64,000 nt of DNA from Cellvibrionaceae bacterium (GCA_021151695.1 JAGKWU010000001.1:62001-126000), one strand, 5' to 3'. Shown: positions 44,682 through 54,445, numbered from the stretch's first letter. Made by a program: numbers and translations. Notes: generated by a model not told the origin, from the letters alone.

Positions 44682-45622
44682 TGTCCAGTCCTAAAATAAG
44701 TGACACTGATTTACCAAAACGCCCGATGCACTTCATCTGGCGTTTTGTATTGTAGCGACAGGTGCGGATGTCGCTCGTTGTAGATACGTATTGACTCCGC
44801 CACTATCTGTTTCGCCTCCACAAGATCCTTGGGTTTTCTCACGAGAAACTCACCTTTCGGAATGCCGTTCACTCGCTCCGCCAGCGCATTTTGATAACAG
44901 TCGTAACCATCCGTCATCGAGCAGCGAATCCCGTGCTGAACATGCAATGCCTGATATTGCGCCGAACAATACTGAACACCTCTGTCCGAATGATGAATAA
45001 GTTCTCCGCCTGACTGACGCTGCTTCAGTGCCTGTCGAAACGCACACATCACCGACTCAGTCTTCAGATTGCCATGAACGCAATGACCGACAATCTTGCG
45101 TGAATAGGCATCCGTGACCAGGCTCAGATAAGCGTCACCCTGACGCACGGGCAAGTAAGTGATGTCCGCTACCCACACCTGTTCGGGCCGCTGGGGTATC
45201 ACCTGATGCTCACCGGGCTTAAGAAGATTGGGATGTTTGCGAAAGCGATGATGACTGTGGGTGGTCTTGTGATAAGCCCGCTTGGTGGGGATCAGCAGGC
45301 GGTGCTCACGTAGCAGTGTAAATAGCCGATCACGGCCTACGGCCAGTCCGGATTGTAACAGTCGCTGAAGCTTGCGCGTTCCTACGCAAGGCTGTAACGA
45401 GCGCTCACGCAGAACAGCATCCACCCATGCACTTCCCGCTGTCGCTCCCGCGCGAGCTGCTGGTACCAGGCTTGCCGGCTGATGCCAAGCAGTTGGCAGC
45501 TTGATCGACGAGCGCCAATTTAAAGGCAAGGGAATAATCACGCTGGGTGCGTTTAATCGCGGGGTTCATAACACTCTCCTCAATAGGGCTTGGAAAGTGT
45601 CAACTTTATTCAGGACGGGTCA
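44682..45622 (-). mobile_element. Internally deleted IS3-family insertion sequence
   Basis: Imperfect terminal inverted repeats frame this 941-base element: TGTCCAGTCCTAAAATAAG at the left and, on the other strand, TGACCCGTCCTGAATAAAG at the right; both continue into TGACACT. The transposase reads on the minus strand. Full IS3 relatives are usually about 1.2-1.3 kb, so this copy is short, and the loss lies at the orfA/orfB junction. No flanking target duplication is obvious. It lies between the crystallin-like gene and the terminator of the FG-GAP gene, interrupting neither. Confidence 0.85.
44711..45569 (-). pseudogene. IS3-family transposase, orfA and orfB remnants
   Basis: OrfA starts at 45569 after GAGGAG with MNPAIKRTQRDYSLAFKLAL, but after VDQ it runs straight into orfB-like DNA and stops at 45405 after 54 residues. 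OrfB is split over two frames: CQLLGISRQAWYQQLARER is readable in one, then a one-base shift near 45425 moves to VDAVLRERSLQPCVGTRKLQ and on to the end. The rve domain retains D in WVADITYLP, D in HHSDRGVQY and E in LAERVNGIPKGE, so the catalytic triad is intact. I infer a large internal deletion plus a one-base loss. The element cannot make a normal OrfAB protein. Confidence 0.85.
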
Positions 45623-45629
45623 CCAAAAT

Positions 45630-45657
45630 AAAAAGCCCGCAATCGCGGGCTTTTTTT
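45630..45657. terminator. Terminator after the FG-GAP gene
   Basis: AAAAAGCCCGC-AATC-GCGGGCTTTTT followed by more T, just outside the IS end. It can act on both strands. Confidence 0.85.
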
Positions 45658-45678
45658 GTGGTCAGAGTGCTGACTGAA

Positions 45679-47913
45679 TTAGTAGAGATACACAGCGCCG
45701 GATGCGGATGCGGTGTTGTCTGACTCGTCACCGTTCAAACCTTTGGCTTTACTGGACTCGCGATGCGCTCCTACAGCCAATGTTTCACCTAACCAATCGA
45801 GACTCAATGAGCGCGAGAAACGGTCATTAGCGTTAGTGTTGGGGGCTTTTACGTAGCTTTTAAAAGACCACGTATTACCCGTTCTGACATAAACGAAAGC
45901 TGCGCCTGAGGTAAGTGCGCCAGTGTCTAGCTGGTCGCCGTTGATGCCCACCGCTCTGCTAGAGTCGACAAGACAGCCTACGGCTAAGGTATTACCATCT
46001 CTTGATATAGCCAAACTGTTGCCAAATTGATAGCCAGGCATAGGTGTTGGAGCTTTTACATAAGATTGCTGCATCCAGTTTTCGCCGTTTTTAGCGAAGA
46101 TATAAACAGCTCCTGTCGGTGCAGCTGGATCACTGGTTAATTGCAAAGAATAACCCGAGGCTGCAGTTCCCAAACGTTCCCACACCAAACTGAAATTGTT
46201 TGGATCTGGATTAATACCGCCAGATTTGCTCCAATCGTTAACTGCGCTTATTGCCAATGTATCCCCATCTCCAGAAAGAGCGATGGATGCGCCAAATGCC
46301 TGACTCCAGGCGTTGACTGAGCCTTTTAACTTCGTTTTTTCCACCCAAAGATTGTTAACACGTTGGAAAACGTATGCGGCGCCTGCGTCAAGTTGTTTTG
46401 TAGGATAGGTCTCCCCGGTGGCTGTAATGCTGCTGGCATTGCCAGAAGAGCTGCCATCACTATCTTCATTAATTGCACCCACTACTATGGTGTTGCCATC
46501 TTCAGACAAAGAAACGCTAACGCCAAAGAGGTCACCAGTTTCATATGCCGTAGCACCGTCCGCATTTGATGCTTTGAGTTGAGCTTCCGCAATCCATCCG
46601 CTGTCTGTCAGCTTGTAGATATATACGGCACCTGAGTTGGTTCCGCCAGGTATGCTGGAGCTACTTGAACTGGTAGAGCTACTTGAAGAACTTGAAGAGC
46701 TGGAGCTTGAAGAACTCGAGCTGCTTGAGCTGCTGGATGAGTCACTTGTCGCGGGAACATAGCAAAATTTGCTCGAAGTGCTGCTTGATGACCAATTGTA
46801 AATAACATTGGTCTCCTCACCATTATTCACGTCGCCAATGGCCAAGGTTTTGCCGTCTCCGGAAATCGCCAATACTGAACCAAAGTTACCTTGGGTAAAG
46901 TAACTGCTCCATGGCGTAGGTTTAATATAGGTCTGCTGTGCCCATTGAGAGTTATCACGCTTAAATACATACACAGCACCTGAATTGAGATCGGTTCTAG
47001 CTGTATAGGTGCCTGCGGAACTGCTTGACCAACTCGAGATGCTAGTTGTGACTTCCCGGTAAATTGGGTCGCAATTTACTCCAATCTGGTAACTGTCTTC
47101 ATTAATTGCACTTACAGCCAGGGTGTTGCCATCAGAGCTAAGTGCGACTTGATAGCCAAATTTTGCAGTGGGTAAAAAGTTGCGGCTGCCATCGGTCACT
47201 GGCTGTTCAGTATTCGACGCCTTTAAATAAGCCTGTTGCTGCCACATGCCATTGACTTTGATGAATACATAAACCGCACCTGAGAGAGGGCTCTCATTGT
47301 TGCTTTGGTCGCCGTTTACACCGGTAGCCTTGCTGGATTCATTGGGTGCGCCCACTGCCAAGGTGTTCCCATCGCCAGACAAGGCGAGGCTCCAGCCAAA
47401 CCAATCATCTGCGTCAGAGTTGGAGGATTTCATATAGGTAATTGCAGAGGTCATTGCGCTGTCGATAATGACCGGCGAGGAATCTACACAGCCTGCGTCG
47501 CTACAAGCTTGCACTTTATAACGGCTGTTAACCCAATCGGTGAGATGGACGCTAACGGAATCGCTGGTGCTGGTACTGGTGAAATCGGAGCCCACTTGTA
47601 CGGGAGCACTATTGGCATCAGCCTGTTTAAAAAGCTTGTAATAGGTAGCACCTGGTGCGGCGCTCCATTCGAATCTGAGTGACTTGGTGCCGCTGGCAGA
47701 GACTTTCACTTCTGGCCAGGTTCCACTACCTGGCTGGGTGACCGGGGTAGAGCTGAAGCTGTGTGAATTGCTTGAGCTGCTGCTGGAGGATGAGCTGCTG
47801 CTACTTTTTTTACTGTCGCTGCCGCCACAAGCGGTAAGCATAAAACCAGAGCCTACTACAGCCACCAGCAAAGCGCTCTGCTTCAGCAAACGCGAGATTC
47901 GAACAATATTCAT
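45679..47913 (-). CDS. Large FG-GAP beta-propeller lipoprotein with polyserine insert
   Basis: The 744-residue protein has a lipoprotein signal ending FMLTACGGS (C29) and an N-terminal serine tract. A fibronectin-III-like domain lies near residues 68-145 (SLRFEWSAAPGATYYKLFKQ). From about 155 to the end come six or seven FG-GAP blades with the recurring signature FG.S.ALSGDGNTLAVGA and SGAVYVF, the integrin-alpha-type propeller. Unusually, a run of about 30 serines interrupts one blade loop at residues 391-421, where other blades have GDQSNNESP-type loops. Extracellular adhesion or polysaccharide contact is a reasonable guess only. Divergent from GH74, 615 bases away. Confidence 0.82.
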   Translation of the reverse strand: MNIVRISRLLKQSALLVAVVGSGFMLTACGGSDSKKSSSSSSSSSSSSNSHSFSSTPVTQPGSGTWPEVKVSASGTKSLRFEWSAAPGATYYKLFKQADANSAPVQVGSDFTSTSTSDSVSVHLTDWVNSRYKVQACSDAGCVDSSPVIIDSAMTSAITYMKSSNSDADDWFGWSLALSGDGNTLAVGAPNESSKATGVNGDQSNNESPLSGAVYVFIKVNGMWQQQAYLKASNTEQPVTDGSRNFLPTAKFGYQVALSSDGNTLAVSAINEDSYQIGVNCDPIYREVTTSISSWSSSSAGTYTARTDLNSGAVYVFKRDNSQWAQQTYIKPTPWSSYFTQGNFGSVLAISGDGKTLAIGDVNNGEETNVIYNWSSSSTSSKFCYVPATSDSSSSSSSSSSSSSSSSSSSSSSTSSSSSSIPGGTNSGAVYIYKLTDSGWIAEAQLKASNADGATAYETGDLFGVSVSLSEDGNTIVVGAINEDSDGSSSGNASSITATGETYPTKQLDAGAAYVFQRVNNLWVEKTKLKGSVNAWSQAFGASIALSGDGDTLAISAVNDWSKSGGINPDPNNFSLVWERLGTAASGYSLQLTSDPAAPTGAVYIFAKNGENWMQQSYVKAPTPMPGYQFGNSLAISRDGNTLAVGCLVDSSRAVGINGDQLDTGALTSGAAFVYVRTGNTWSFKSYVKAPNTNANDRFSRSLSLDWLGETLAVGAHRESSKAKGLNGDESDNTASASGAVYLY

Positions 47914-48528
47914 TCAGCCAATTTCCTGAGGTTTAAAACGTAGCCGGCGATTCTGTGTGGGCCGGCGGCCTGTGTCAATCCAAACCCTGCAATATCGTTA
48001 ATGCTTGTACAAATTAGCCTTTTTGGCAGAGCAGAGCGTGCCTAGGACACTGCTTCGCTGGAGAGGTTCACTTCTCATTTGTCTTACAAAAATACATTAA
48101 TAATCCTATTTATATTCTTTTTGGTTTTAATGGATTGTCGCTTAAAGAATTTAATAGTCGTTAGACTTTTTGAAAAAGTAGGTTATTATCAAATTGACTA
48201 TTTCAAATGTGAATTCATTTCTGCTTATAAAAATAAAGAGGCAGGGCTCGCTAAAGGGATAGTCAGGGTCGCATCCTACAAAAATAAAACTGGCGCGATC
48301 TGTAATGAATTGTTTTTCCTCACTCAAAAATTCGCTTTTACCTGGTCACGGGTAAAAGGCATTGACATGCATCACGCGCACAGGATTGTGCGGCTGTCGT
48401 AGGTTCGGTTGCCTTGCTGGGCTGATCCCGTATGTGAGTGTAAAACCTGCCCGAGCGATGTTTTATAAGGTAGTAGTCGCGGACAGGTTAGTGGCCTCAA
48501 TAATAACGAACTTAAAAATGGGGTAATA
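47914..48528. other. Long intergenic region with AT-rich island before GH74
   Basis: This 615-base gap separates divergent genes and should hold both promoters. Bases 48080-48340 are strikingly AT-rich compared with the surroundings. An open frame with a TTG start (48079-48402, 107 codons) has a hydrophobic N-terminus but no good ribosome site, and I do not call it a gene. A TTGACA at 48362-48367 has no -10 partner. A GC-richer stretch at 48375-48500 may fold as a leader RNA, but matches no riboswitch I know. Confidence 0.5.
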
Positions 48529-51447
48529 ATGATGAAAACGCGTTCTTTGTTGCGTAAAGCTATTGCTATGTCTATCGCCATGGGTGGGCTCATGAGCTCA
48601 CACCTTATGGCCGCTTCCAGTGAAAACTACACTTGGAAAAACGTTCGCATCGATGGTGGCGGTTTTATTCCGGGAATTATTTTCAACCGCTCTGAAGCCA
48701 ACCTGGTTTACGTCCGTACTGATATGGGTGGCGCTTATCGTTGGGATAACGCCAACAGCAGCTGGGTTCCATTGCTGGATTGGGTGGGTTGGGACAACTG
48801 GGGTTGGAATGGTGTGATCAGTATGGCCACCGACCCGATAGATACTAATCGTGTCTACGCCGCCGTGGGTATGTACACCAACGGCTGGGACCCGACCATG
48901 GGCGCGATTTTGCGTTCGACCGATCGTGGCGCTACCTGGAAATCCTACACGCTGCCATTCCACGTTGGTGGCAATATGCCTGGCCGTGGCATGGGCGAGC
49001 GACTGGCGATAGATCCCAACAAAAACTCCACTCTGTACTTTGCGGCTGAAGGCGGCAATGGCCTCTGGCGCTCCACTGACTATGGTGCAACCTGGAGCCA
49101 GGTATCCAACTTCCCCAATGTAGGCAACTACGCCCAAGACCCAACCGACATCAACAACTACCTGAACCAGAATCAGGGCGTTATTTGGGTGACTTTCGAT
49201 CCTTCCACTGGTAGCTCTGGCGCAACTACCCAGGCGATCTATGTGGGTGTTGCGGATAAAGATAACTCCATTTATCGCAGCCTGGATGGTGGTGCTACAT
49301 GGAGCCGCCTTGCTGGCCAGCCCACTGGCTTCCTGCCGCACAAAGGCATCATAGATGCGGTTAACGGATATCTATATATCGCCACCAGCGATACCGGTGG
49401 CCCCTACGACGGCGGCAAGGGTGATGTGTGGAAATACCAGATCAGCACAGGCACCTGGACCAATATTAGTCCGGTGCCTTCCAGTAACAGCACTCTTTAT
49501 TATGGTTACAGCGGCCTGACAATTGATCGCCAGAACCCCAAAACCTTGTTGGTGGCCACTCTTAACTCCTGGTGGCCGGACGCAATTTTCTATCGCTCCA
49601 ACGATGCCGGTGCTACCTGGTCGCCCATCTGGAGCTGGGGCAGCTATCCCAACCGCGATATGAAGTACACCCTGGATATCACCGATGTGCCCTGGCTGAA
49701 CTTCGGCAACACTACCGCCCAGGCACCGGAAACCTCGCCCAAATTGGCCTGGATGAACGAGTCGCTGGAGATAGATCCTTTTAACTCCAATCACATGATG
49801 TACGGTACAGGCGCGACGCTTTACAGTACTGACAATCTCAAATCCTGGGATAGCGGCGGCAAGGTTATCTTCAAGCCCACGGTAAAAGGTCTGGAAGAGA
49901 CTGCCGTATTGGATTTGATTAGTCCTCCGTCAGGCGCACCGCTGTATTCCGGTTTGGGTGACGTAGGTGGCTTCCGTCACGATGACCTCACCAAAGTGCC
50001 ATCCAGTATGTTCACTACACCTGTGTTTGGTAGTACGACTAGCCTGGACTTTGCTGAGCTGAGCCCCACCAACATGGTACGTGTAAGTAATGATGGCAAG
50101 ATTGGTGTGACCTCCAATGCGGGTTCATCCTGGTGGGCGGGTACCCAACCCAGCGGCTCTACTGCCGGCGGGACTGTTGCTGTCGCCGCCAACGGCAGCA
50201 CTATTGTCTGGAGCACTGGTGGCACGGCGGGGGTTATGTATTCAACGACGACTGGCAGCACCTGGACAGCATCATCAGGTGTGCCTGTCGGCGCGCAAGT
50301 ACGCTCGGATCGTGTTAATCCCAAGAAGTTTTACGCACTCTCAAGCGGCTCAGTTTATGTGAGTACAGATGGTGGTGCGACCTTCGCCAAAACTGCCGCC
50401 ACTGGGTTACCAGCGGGCGCCAAAAAGCTGAAAACGGTATTTGGTAAAGAGGGTGATGTCTGGGTTGCCGGTGGTTCTACCACAACGATTTATGGCTTGT
50501 GGCATTCAACGGATTCGGGTGCAAGTTTCACCAAGCTGGCCAATGTGCAGGAGGCAGACAACGTTACCTTCGGTAAAGCAGCTTCGGGTTCAAGTTATCC
50601 AACCGTCTTTATTATCGCGAAAGTCGATGGTGTGCGCGGTGCGTTCCGTTCGACGGATGCTGGTGCTACCTGGGTCCGCATCAACGATGACCAGCATCAG
50701 TACGGTAACTTCGGTGACGCCATTACAGGTGACCAGCGCATTTATGGTCGTCTGTATCTGGGCACTAATGGGCGCGGCATTCTCTATGGTGACAGCGCAG
50801 GTTCAACCGCCTCTAGCAGTTCGGTCGCTACTAGCAGTTCAGTTGCAACCTCAAGTTCAGTAGCGGCTACCAGCTCCGTGGCTACCAGTACGTCTTCAAG
50901 TATTGCGGCTACCTCTACGTCCAGTAGCAAAACCAGCACCAGTAGTTCCGTAGCAACCTCCTCCAGTAGTGCTGCGGCTACATCGACAAGCAGCGCTAAA
51001 ACCAGTACGAGCAGCTCTGTTGCCACTACCAGTTCAGTTGTTAGCAGTTCGGTCGCAACTTCAACCAGTAGCAGCGTAAAAACCAGCTCCAGCAGTTCAG
51101 TAGCCACGTCTAGCAGCAGTTCAAGCTCAAGCGCTGCAACCGCTAACAGCTGTACCTATGTGATCAGCAGCCAATGGGGCGGCGGTTTTAATGGTGCTAT
51201 TCGCATCAAAAATAACCGCACAACCGCCATCAATGGCTGGACGGTAACCTGGACTTACAGCGATGGCTCTAAAGTCACCAACGCGTGGAACGCTACCGTC
51301 ACTGGCAGCAATCCTTTCACGGCTACCAACATGGGTTACAACGCCACAATAGGTGCAGGCCAAACGGTGGAGTTCGGCTTCTCGGGCACTATGCCAACCG
51401 GCGTATCTGCTTCGTCACCAACAGTGACGGGTGTAGCTTGTAACTAA
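48529..51447 (+). CDS. GH74 xyloglucanase with CBM2, secreted
   Basis: The 972-residue enzyme should cut xyloglucan. A signal peptide covers about residues 1-29 (HLMA-AS). The two seven-bladed propellers of GH74 span roughly 32-755, with the catalytic aspartates in YVRTDMGGAYRW (D65) and LGDVGGFRHDDL (D478), corresponding to D70 and D480 of clostridial Xgh74A. Repeats of the type RSTDRGATW mark the blades. A linker of Ser, Thr, Ala, Val and Lys (SSSVATSS repeats) fills about 758-873. A CBM2 domain ends the protein (875-972: CTYVISSQWGGGFNGAI, C at start and end). Two adjacent ATG codons are possible starts; GGGG precedes both. A terminator follows at once. Confidence 0.94.
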   Translation: MMKTRSLLRKAIAMSIAMGGLMSSHLMAASSENYTWKNVRIDGGGFIPGIIFNRSEANLVYVRTDMGGAYRWDNANSSWVPLLDWVGWDNWGWNGVISMATDPIDTNRVYAAVGMYTNGWDPTMGAILRSTDRGATWKSYTLPFHVGGNMPGRGMGERLAIDPNKNSTLYFAAEGGNGLWRSTDYGATWSQVSNFPNVGNYAQDPTDINNYLNQNQGVIWVTFDPSTGSSGATTQAIYVGVADKDNSIYRSLDGGATWSRLAGQPTGFLPHKGIIDAVNGYLYIATSDTGGPYDGGKGDVWKYQISTGTWTNISPVPSSNSTLYYGYSGLTIDRQNPKTLLVATLNSWWPDAIFYRSNDAGATWSPIWSWGSYPNRDMKYTLDITDVPWLNFGNTTAQAPETSPKLAWMNESLEIDPFNSNHMMYGTGATLYSTDNLKSWDSGGKVIFKPTVKGLEETAVLDLISPPSGAPLYSGLGDVGGFRHDDLTKVPSSMFTTPVFGSTTSLDFAELSPTNMVRVSNDGKIGVTSNAGSSWWAGTQPSGSTAGGTVAVAANGSTIVWSTGGTAGVMYSTTTGSTWTASSGVPVGAQVRSDRVNPKKFYALSSGSVYVSTDGGATFAKTAATGLPAGAKKLKTVFGKEGDVWVAGGSTTTIYGLWHSTDSGASFTKLANVQEADNVTFGKAASGSSYPTVFIIAKVDGVRGAFRSTDAGATWVRINDDQHQYGNFGDAITGDQRIYGRLYLGTNGRGILYGDSAGSTASSSSVATSSSVATSSSVAATSSVATSTSSSIAATSTSSSKTSTSSSVATSSSSAAATSTSSAKTSTSSSVATTSSVVSSSVATSTSSSVKTSSSSSVATSSSSSSSSAATANSCTYVISSQWGGGFNGAIRIKNNRTTAINGWTVTWTYSDGSKVTNAWNATVTGSNPFTATNMGYNATIGAGQTVEFGFSGTMPTGVSASSPTVTGVACN

Positions 51448-51473
51448 TATTCAGACTAAATGTCCTCGCTTGC

Positions 51474-51508
51474 CGGCTCACCTTGTTCCTTGGGGTGAGC
51501 CGTTTTTT
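51474..51508 (+). terminator. Terminator after GH74
   Basis: CGGCTCACC and GGTGAGCCG form a nine-base stem around 11 bases, followed by six T and more. Confidence 0.9.
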
Positions 51509-51604
51509 CTTTTGGGGACAAAGATTTGCAGCGTAAGGCCAGAATCAGCATTAACTGCTAGAATCACAATCAGCGATATTGCCTGCCGGTTATAGTGATA
51601 TGGA

Positions 51605-53269
51605 ATGCGTCAGATAGATCTCATCAAGCTCTACAGCCAGATGCGCTGTCTGGTGATAGAAGACATGCCCGATGTGCGTGTCGCTATCACGGGCATGTTG
51701 CGCGTATTTGGCGTACAGCAGATCGACATAGTCGCTAACGGCGAGCAAGCTATGGATGCCTGCCTCAATACCCATTACCACATGGTGCTGTGCGACTATA
51801 ACCTCGGGCCCGGTCGCGACGGCCAACAGGTGTTGGAAGAGTTGCGCTATCGCAATCGTCTCAACAACACCAGTATCTTCGTCATGATTACCGCTGAATC
51901 CTCACGCGAGATGGTGCTCGGCGCCCTCGAGTATCAGCCAGATGACTACATCACCAAACCTATTACCCAAACCTTACTGCGCACCCGACTGGATCGCGTA
52001 CTGCTGCGCCATCGCGAACTCTACAGCATCAAGCAGGCAATGGACGAAAAGGACTATGCCGCTGCCGAACAGCGCTGTGCAGAGCGCCTGCAAGACAATA
52101 CCAGTTATCGCAACAGCTGCCTGCAAATCCAGGCCGAAATGAATTTGCGTTTGCTCAACTTCAAACGCGCGGAAGATATTTATAAAGGCGTATTGCAGGA
52201 ACGCCCTGTGCTTTGGGCAAAATTAGGCTTGGGCAAAACCCAGGTGGCAAAAAAAGAATACGCCGATGCCGAGCGCAATTTGAAGGAGGTTATTAATGAA
52301 GATAAGCGCGTTGTCGAGGCGCACGATTTATTGGCGGATTCCTACAGCGGTCGTGGCGACAACATAGCGGCACAGGAAGCGATGCAAGCCGCCGCTGAAA
52401 TTTCTCCCAAATCTGTCATGCGCCAGCGACGTTTGGCCGAGTTGGCCAAGTTAAATGAGGATACCCAAGCCTGCCTGGAAGCCAGTCGCAAAGTCATTAA
52501 AACCGCACGCAACTCCTGTTACGAATCGGCGGACGACTATTTCAATCTCGCGCGTGAACTTTCAGATCTCAGTAAACAGAGCGAAACCGGTAACGAAAAA
52601 TACGCAAAAGAATCGTTTGAAGTATTGCAGCGGTTGGAAAAGCGCCCCTATTTTGACGAGAGCGCCGAGCTGCAAGCCAACGCCATTAAATCGCGCACCA
52701 TGGTCAATCAAAACAAACCACTGGATGCAGGCGTGTTTTTGGATAAAGCCAAAAACATCTACGAAGCTAACAAAGAGGAACTCAAACCTGATGTTAGCCT
52801 GGAGTTGGCGCAAAGCCTGATGGCCAAAGGCGATAAGGTGGCAGCGGATAATTTACTCACGGAGTTGGTGAAAAAATTTCCCGACGACGAACACTTGGTG
52901 GCTCGTGTAGACGCTATATCCGATGTGCCGAAAAGTGCCGCGGGCCGCAAAAAAGTGGCGGATATGACCAAGTCGGGCATCGACAGCTACGACAAGAAAA
53001 ATTATTCCGAGGCCATTGGCACCTTTAAAAATGCAATTGGTATTTTTCCCAGCCACGTGGGATTGAACCTCAACCTGGTGCAGGCGGTATTGGCGGAAGC
53101 CAAAGCCAATGGTGAAAAAGTCGGCTTCGAAAAACTCTGCCGCTCTTCGTTGGATCGCATATCCACCATTGCGGACAATGATCCTCAATACGCGCGCTAT
53201 ATGCATTTGCGTGAGCAGATGGAGGAGCAATTCAAACTGGATATGGATGGTTTGGATATAGAGTTGTAA
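51605..53269 (+). CDS. Response-regulator receiver with TPR domain
   Basis: The 554-residue cytoplasmic protein begins with a CheY-like receiver (about residues 12-135): acidic pair E19-D20 in LVIEDMP, phospho-acceptor D64 in MVLCDYNLGPGRDG, threonine in MITAES and lysine in YITKPI. The remaining 400 residues are TPR repeats, with AEQRCAERLQDN, ADAERNLKEVINE and YSEAIGTFKNAIGIFPSH as typical helices. No DNA-binding domain is present, so output is probably through protein contacts. Similar REC-TPR proteins occur in pseudomonads with poorly known roles. Its kinase is not adjacent. It stands alone, 158 bases after GH74. Confidence 0.85.
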   Translation: MRQIDLIKLYSQMRCLVIEDMPDVRVAITGMLRVFGVQQIDIVANGEQAMDACLNTHYHMVLCDYNLGPGRDGQQVLEELRYRNRLNNTSIFVMITAESSREMVLGALEYQPDDYITKPITQTLLRTRLDRVLLRHRELYSIKQAMDEKDYAAAEQRCAERLQDNTSYRNSCLQIQAEMNLRLLNFKRAEDIYKGVLQERPVLWAKLGLGKTQVAKKEYADAERNLKEVINEDKRVVEAHDLLADSYSGRGDNIAAQEAMQAAAEISPKSVMRQRRLAELAKLNEDTQACLEASRKVIKTARNSCYESADDYFNLARELSDLSKQSETGNEKYAKESFEVLQRLEKRPYFDESAELQANAIKSRTMVNQNKPLDAGVFLDKAKNIYEANKEELKPDVSLELAQSLMAKGDKVAADNLLTELVKKFPDDEHLVARVDAISDVPKSAAGRKKVADMTKSGIDSYDKKNYSEAIGTFKNAIGIFPSHVGLNLNLVQAVLAEAKANGEKVGFEKLCRSSLDRISTIADNDPQYARYMHLREQMEEQFKLDMDGLDIEL

Positions 53270-53343
53270 GCTGCCACCCACATTACCCATAGCAATTATC
53301 GAGTGGCGAACCAAGAATCAAATAATAAGGATTCATTTTATCC

Positions 53344-54384
53344 ATGAAAAAACTCCAACAGATCTTCATTGTCACCCTTGCAACACTCAGTTTTCAGGCG
53401 CTTGCAGCGCATCAAAAAATCGAGCGATTGCATTTGGGTAACGGCAAGGTTTCTGCTGAAATCACACCGGATATAGGCGGACGGCTTTTATCTTTTTCCC
53501 TTAAAGGCAACCCCAATTTTCTGCGCGTCGGTGACGAGGTGGAAACAACGCCGCAGCCGGATGTTAATCCACAAGCGGATAATGTGGCTTATCTCGGGCA
53601 TGAAATTTGGGTTGGGCCGCAAAGCGAGTGGTGGATACATCAACAACTTAATACCAAGCGAGCTGAAGCCAAGGCCGATTGGCCGCCAGATCCTTATTTG
53701 ATTTTGCCGCGCAATAAAGTGCTTGAAAAAGGCAAGGGCAAGATTGTGTTGCAAAGCCCGGAAAGCCCCATTACCGGCGTGCAACTTACCAAAACTTATG
53801 AGTTGGTGCCCGGCAAGAAAAATGCGTTGGCGTTAATGGTATCTGCCAAAAACATCCGTACGGATAATATTGCGTGGGATATCTGGTTTAACACGCGCAC
53901 CCATGCGAATACACAAGTCTATGTGCCTGTATCGGTTGCCGCCGACATACGCGCAAAAAGTTACGAGTTTCCCATGGCAGCCCCCTTAGCCTATAGCCTC
54001 AAAGATGGCATTTTTTCATTAGATATGGTGCCACCACCCGAGGGGAAAAAATTCCGTAATGGAAAAATCATGATTCAACCCTCGCAGGGTTGGATGGCCG
54101 GGTTTCAGGGCGAGCAATTATTTATTGTCAAATTTGCACTGCAACCATTATCGGCAATACATCCAGATCAAGGTCAGATAGAGCTTTACAGCGCTTACGA
54201 TCCAACCAATCTGGCCGATGGCTTATTAGAAATGGAAGTGCATGCTGCCTACACAAAGCTTGCACCGGAACAAACAATGAATGCACGTGAAGTCTGGACG
54301 ATTCTGGAGTATAAGGGCCCGGCAACACGCGAAGCGCATTTGGCATTTTTGCGCGAACACCAGCAGGAGCTGCAGTTACCCTGA
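53344..54384 (+). CDS. Secreted DUF4380-like protein (mutarotase-like fold)
   Basis: The 346-residue protein has a signal peptide ending ALA-AH (about residue 21). Its sequence, HLGNGKVSAEITPDIGGRLLSFSLKG and GHEIWVGPQSEWW, resembles the DUF4380 family, which appears related to galactose-mutarotase beta-sandwiches. Conserved histidine and tryptophan positions (HEIWVGPQSEWWIH, DIWFNTRTH) could form a sugar site. Function unknown; its place between two polysaccharide-degrading enzyme genes suggests a sugar-related extracellular role. A strong terminator follows. Confidence 0.68.
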   Translation: MKKLQQIFIVTLATLSFQALAAHQKIERLHLGNGKVSAEITPDIGGRLLSFSLKGNPNFLRVGDEVETTPQPDVNPQADNVAYLGHEIWVGPQSEWWIHQQLNTKRAEAKADWPPDPYLILPRNKVLEKGKGKIVLQSPESPITGVQLTKTYELVPGKKNALALMVSAKNIRTDNIAWDIWFNTRTHANTQVYVPVSVAADIRAKSYEFPMAAPLAYSLKDGIFSLDMVPPPEGKKFRNGKIMIQPSQGWMAGFQGEQLFIVKFALQPLSAIHPDQGQIELYSAYDPTNLADGLLEMEVHAAYTKLAPEQTMNAREVWTILEYKGPATREAHLAFLREHQQELQLP

Positions 54385-54401
54385 TTGCGTTGAACTTCAA
54401 G

Positions 54402-54445
54402 AATAAAAATGGCGGCCTGTACTACACAGCGCCGCCATTTTTATT
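54402..54445. terminator. Terminator after the DUF4380-like gene
   Basis: AATAAAAATGGCGGC and GCCGCCATTTTTATT form a 15-base stem around 14 bases. Confidence 0.9.

Noticed and set aside
46655..46740. Serine-codon repeat as a microsatellite causing a frameshift
   Set aside because: The frame stays open through it and FG-GAP blades continue on both sides.
48362..48367. TTGACA as a -35 box for GH74
   Set aside because: No -10-like hexamer at 16-18 bases downstream.
48079..48402. 107-codon open frame in the AT-rich gap before GH74
   Set aside because: TTG start, poor ribosome site, composition-driven residues and no family resemblance. Kept only as a note on the region.
48375..48500. Possible riboswitch in the GH74 leader
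   Set aside because: I compared it by eye with the c-di-GMP-I core and found no match to its conserved segments.
50800..51150. Repetitive DNA in the GH74 gene as a possible tandem array or CRISPR
   Set aside because: The repeats are degenerate serine, threonine, alanine and valine codons in frame; they are the protein linker.
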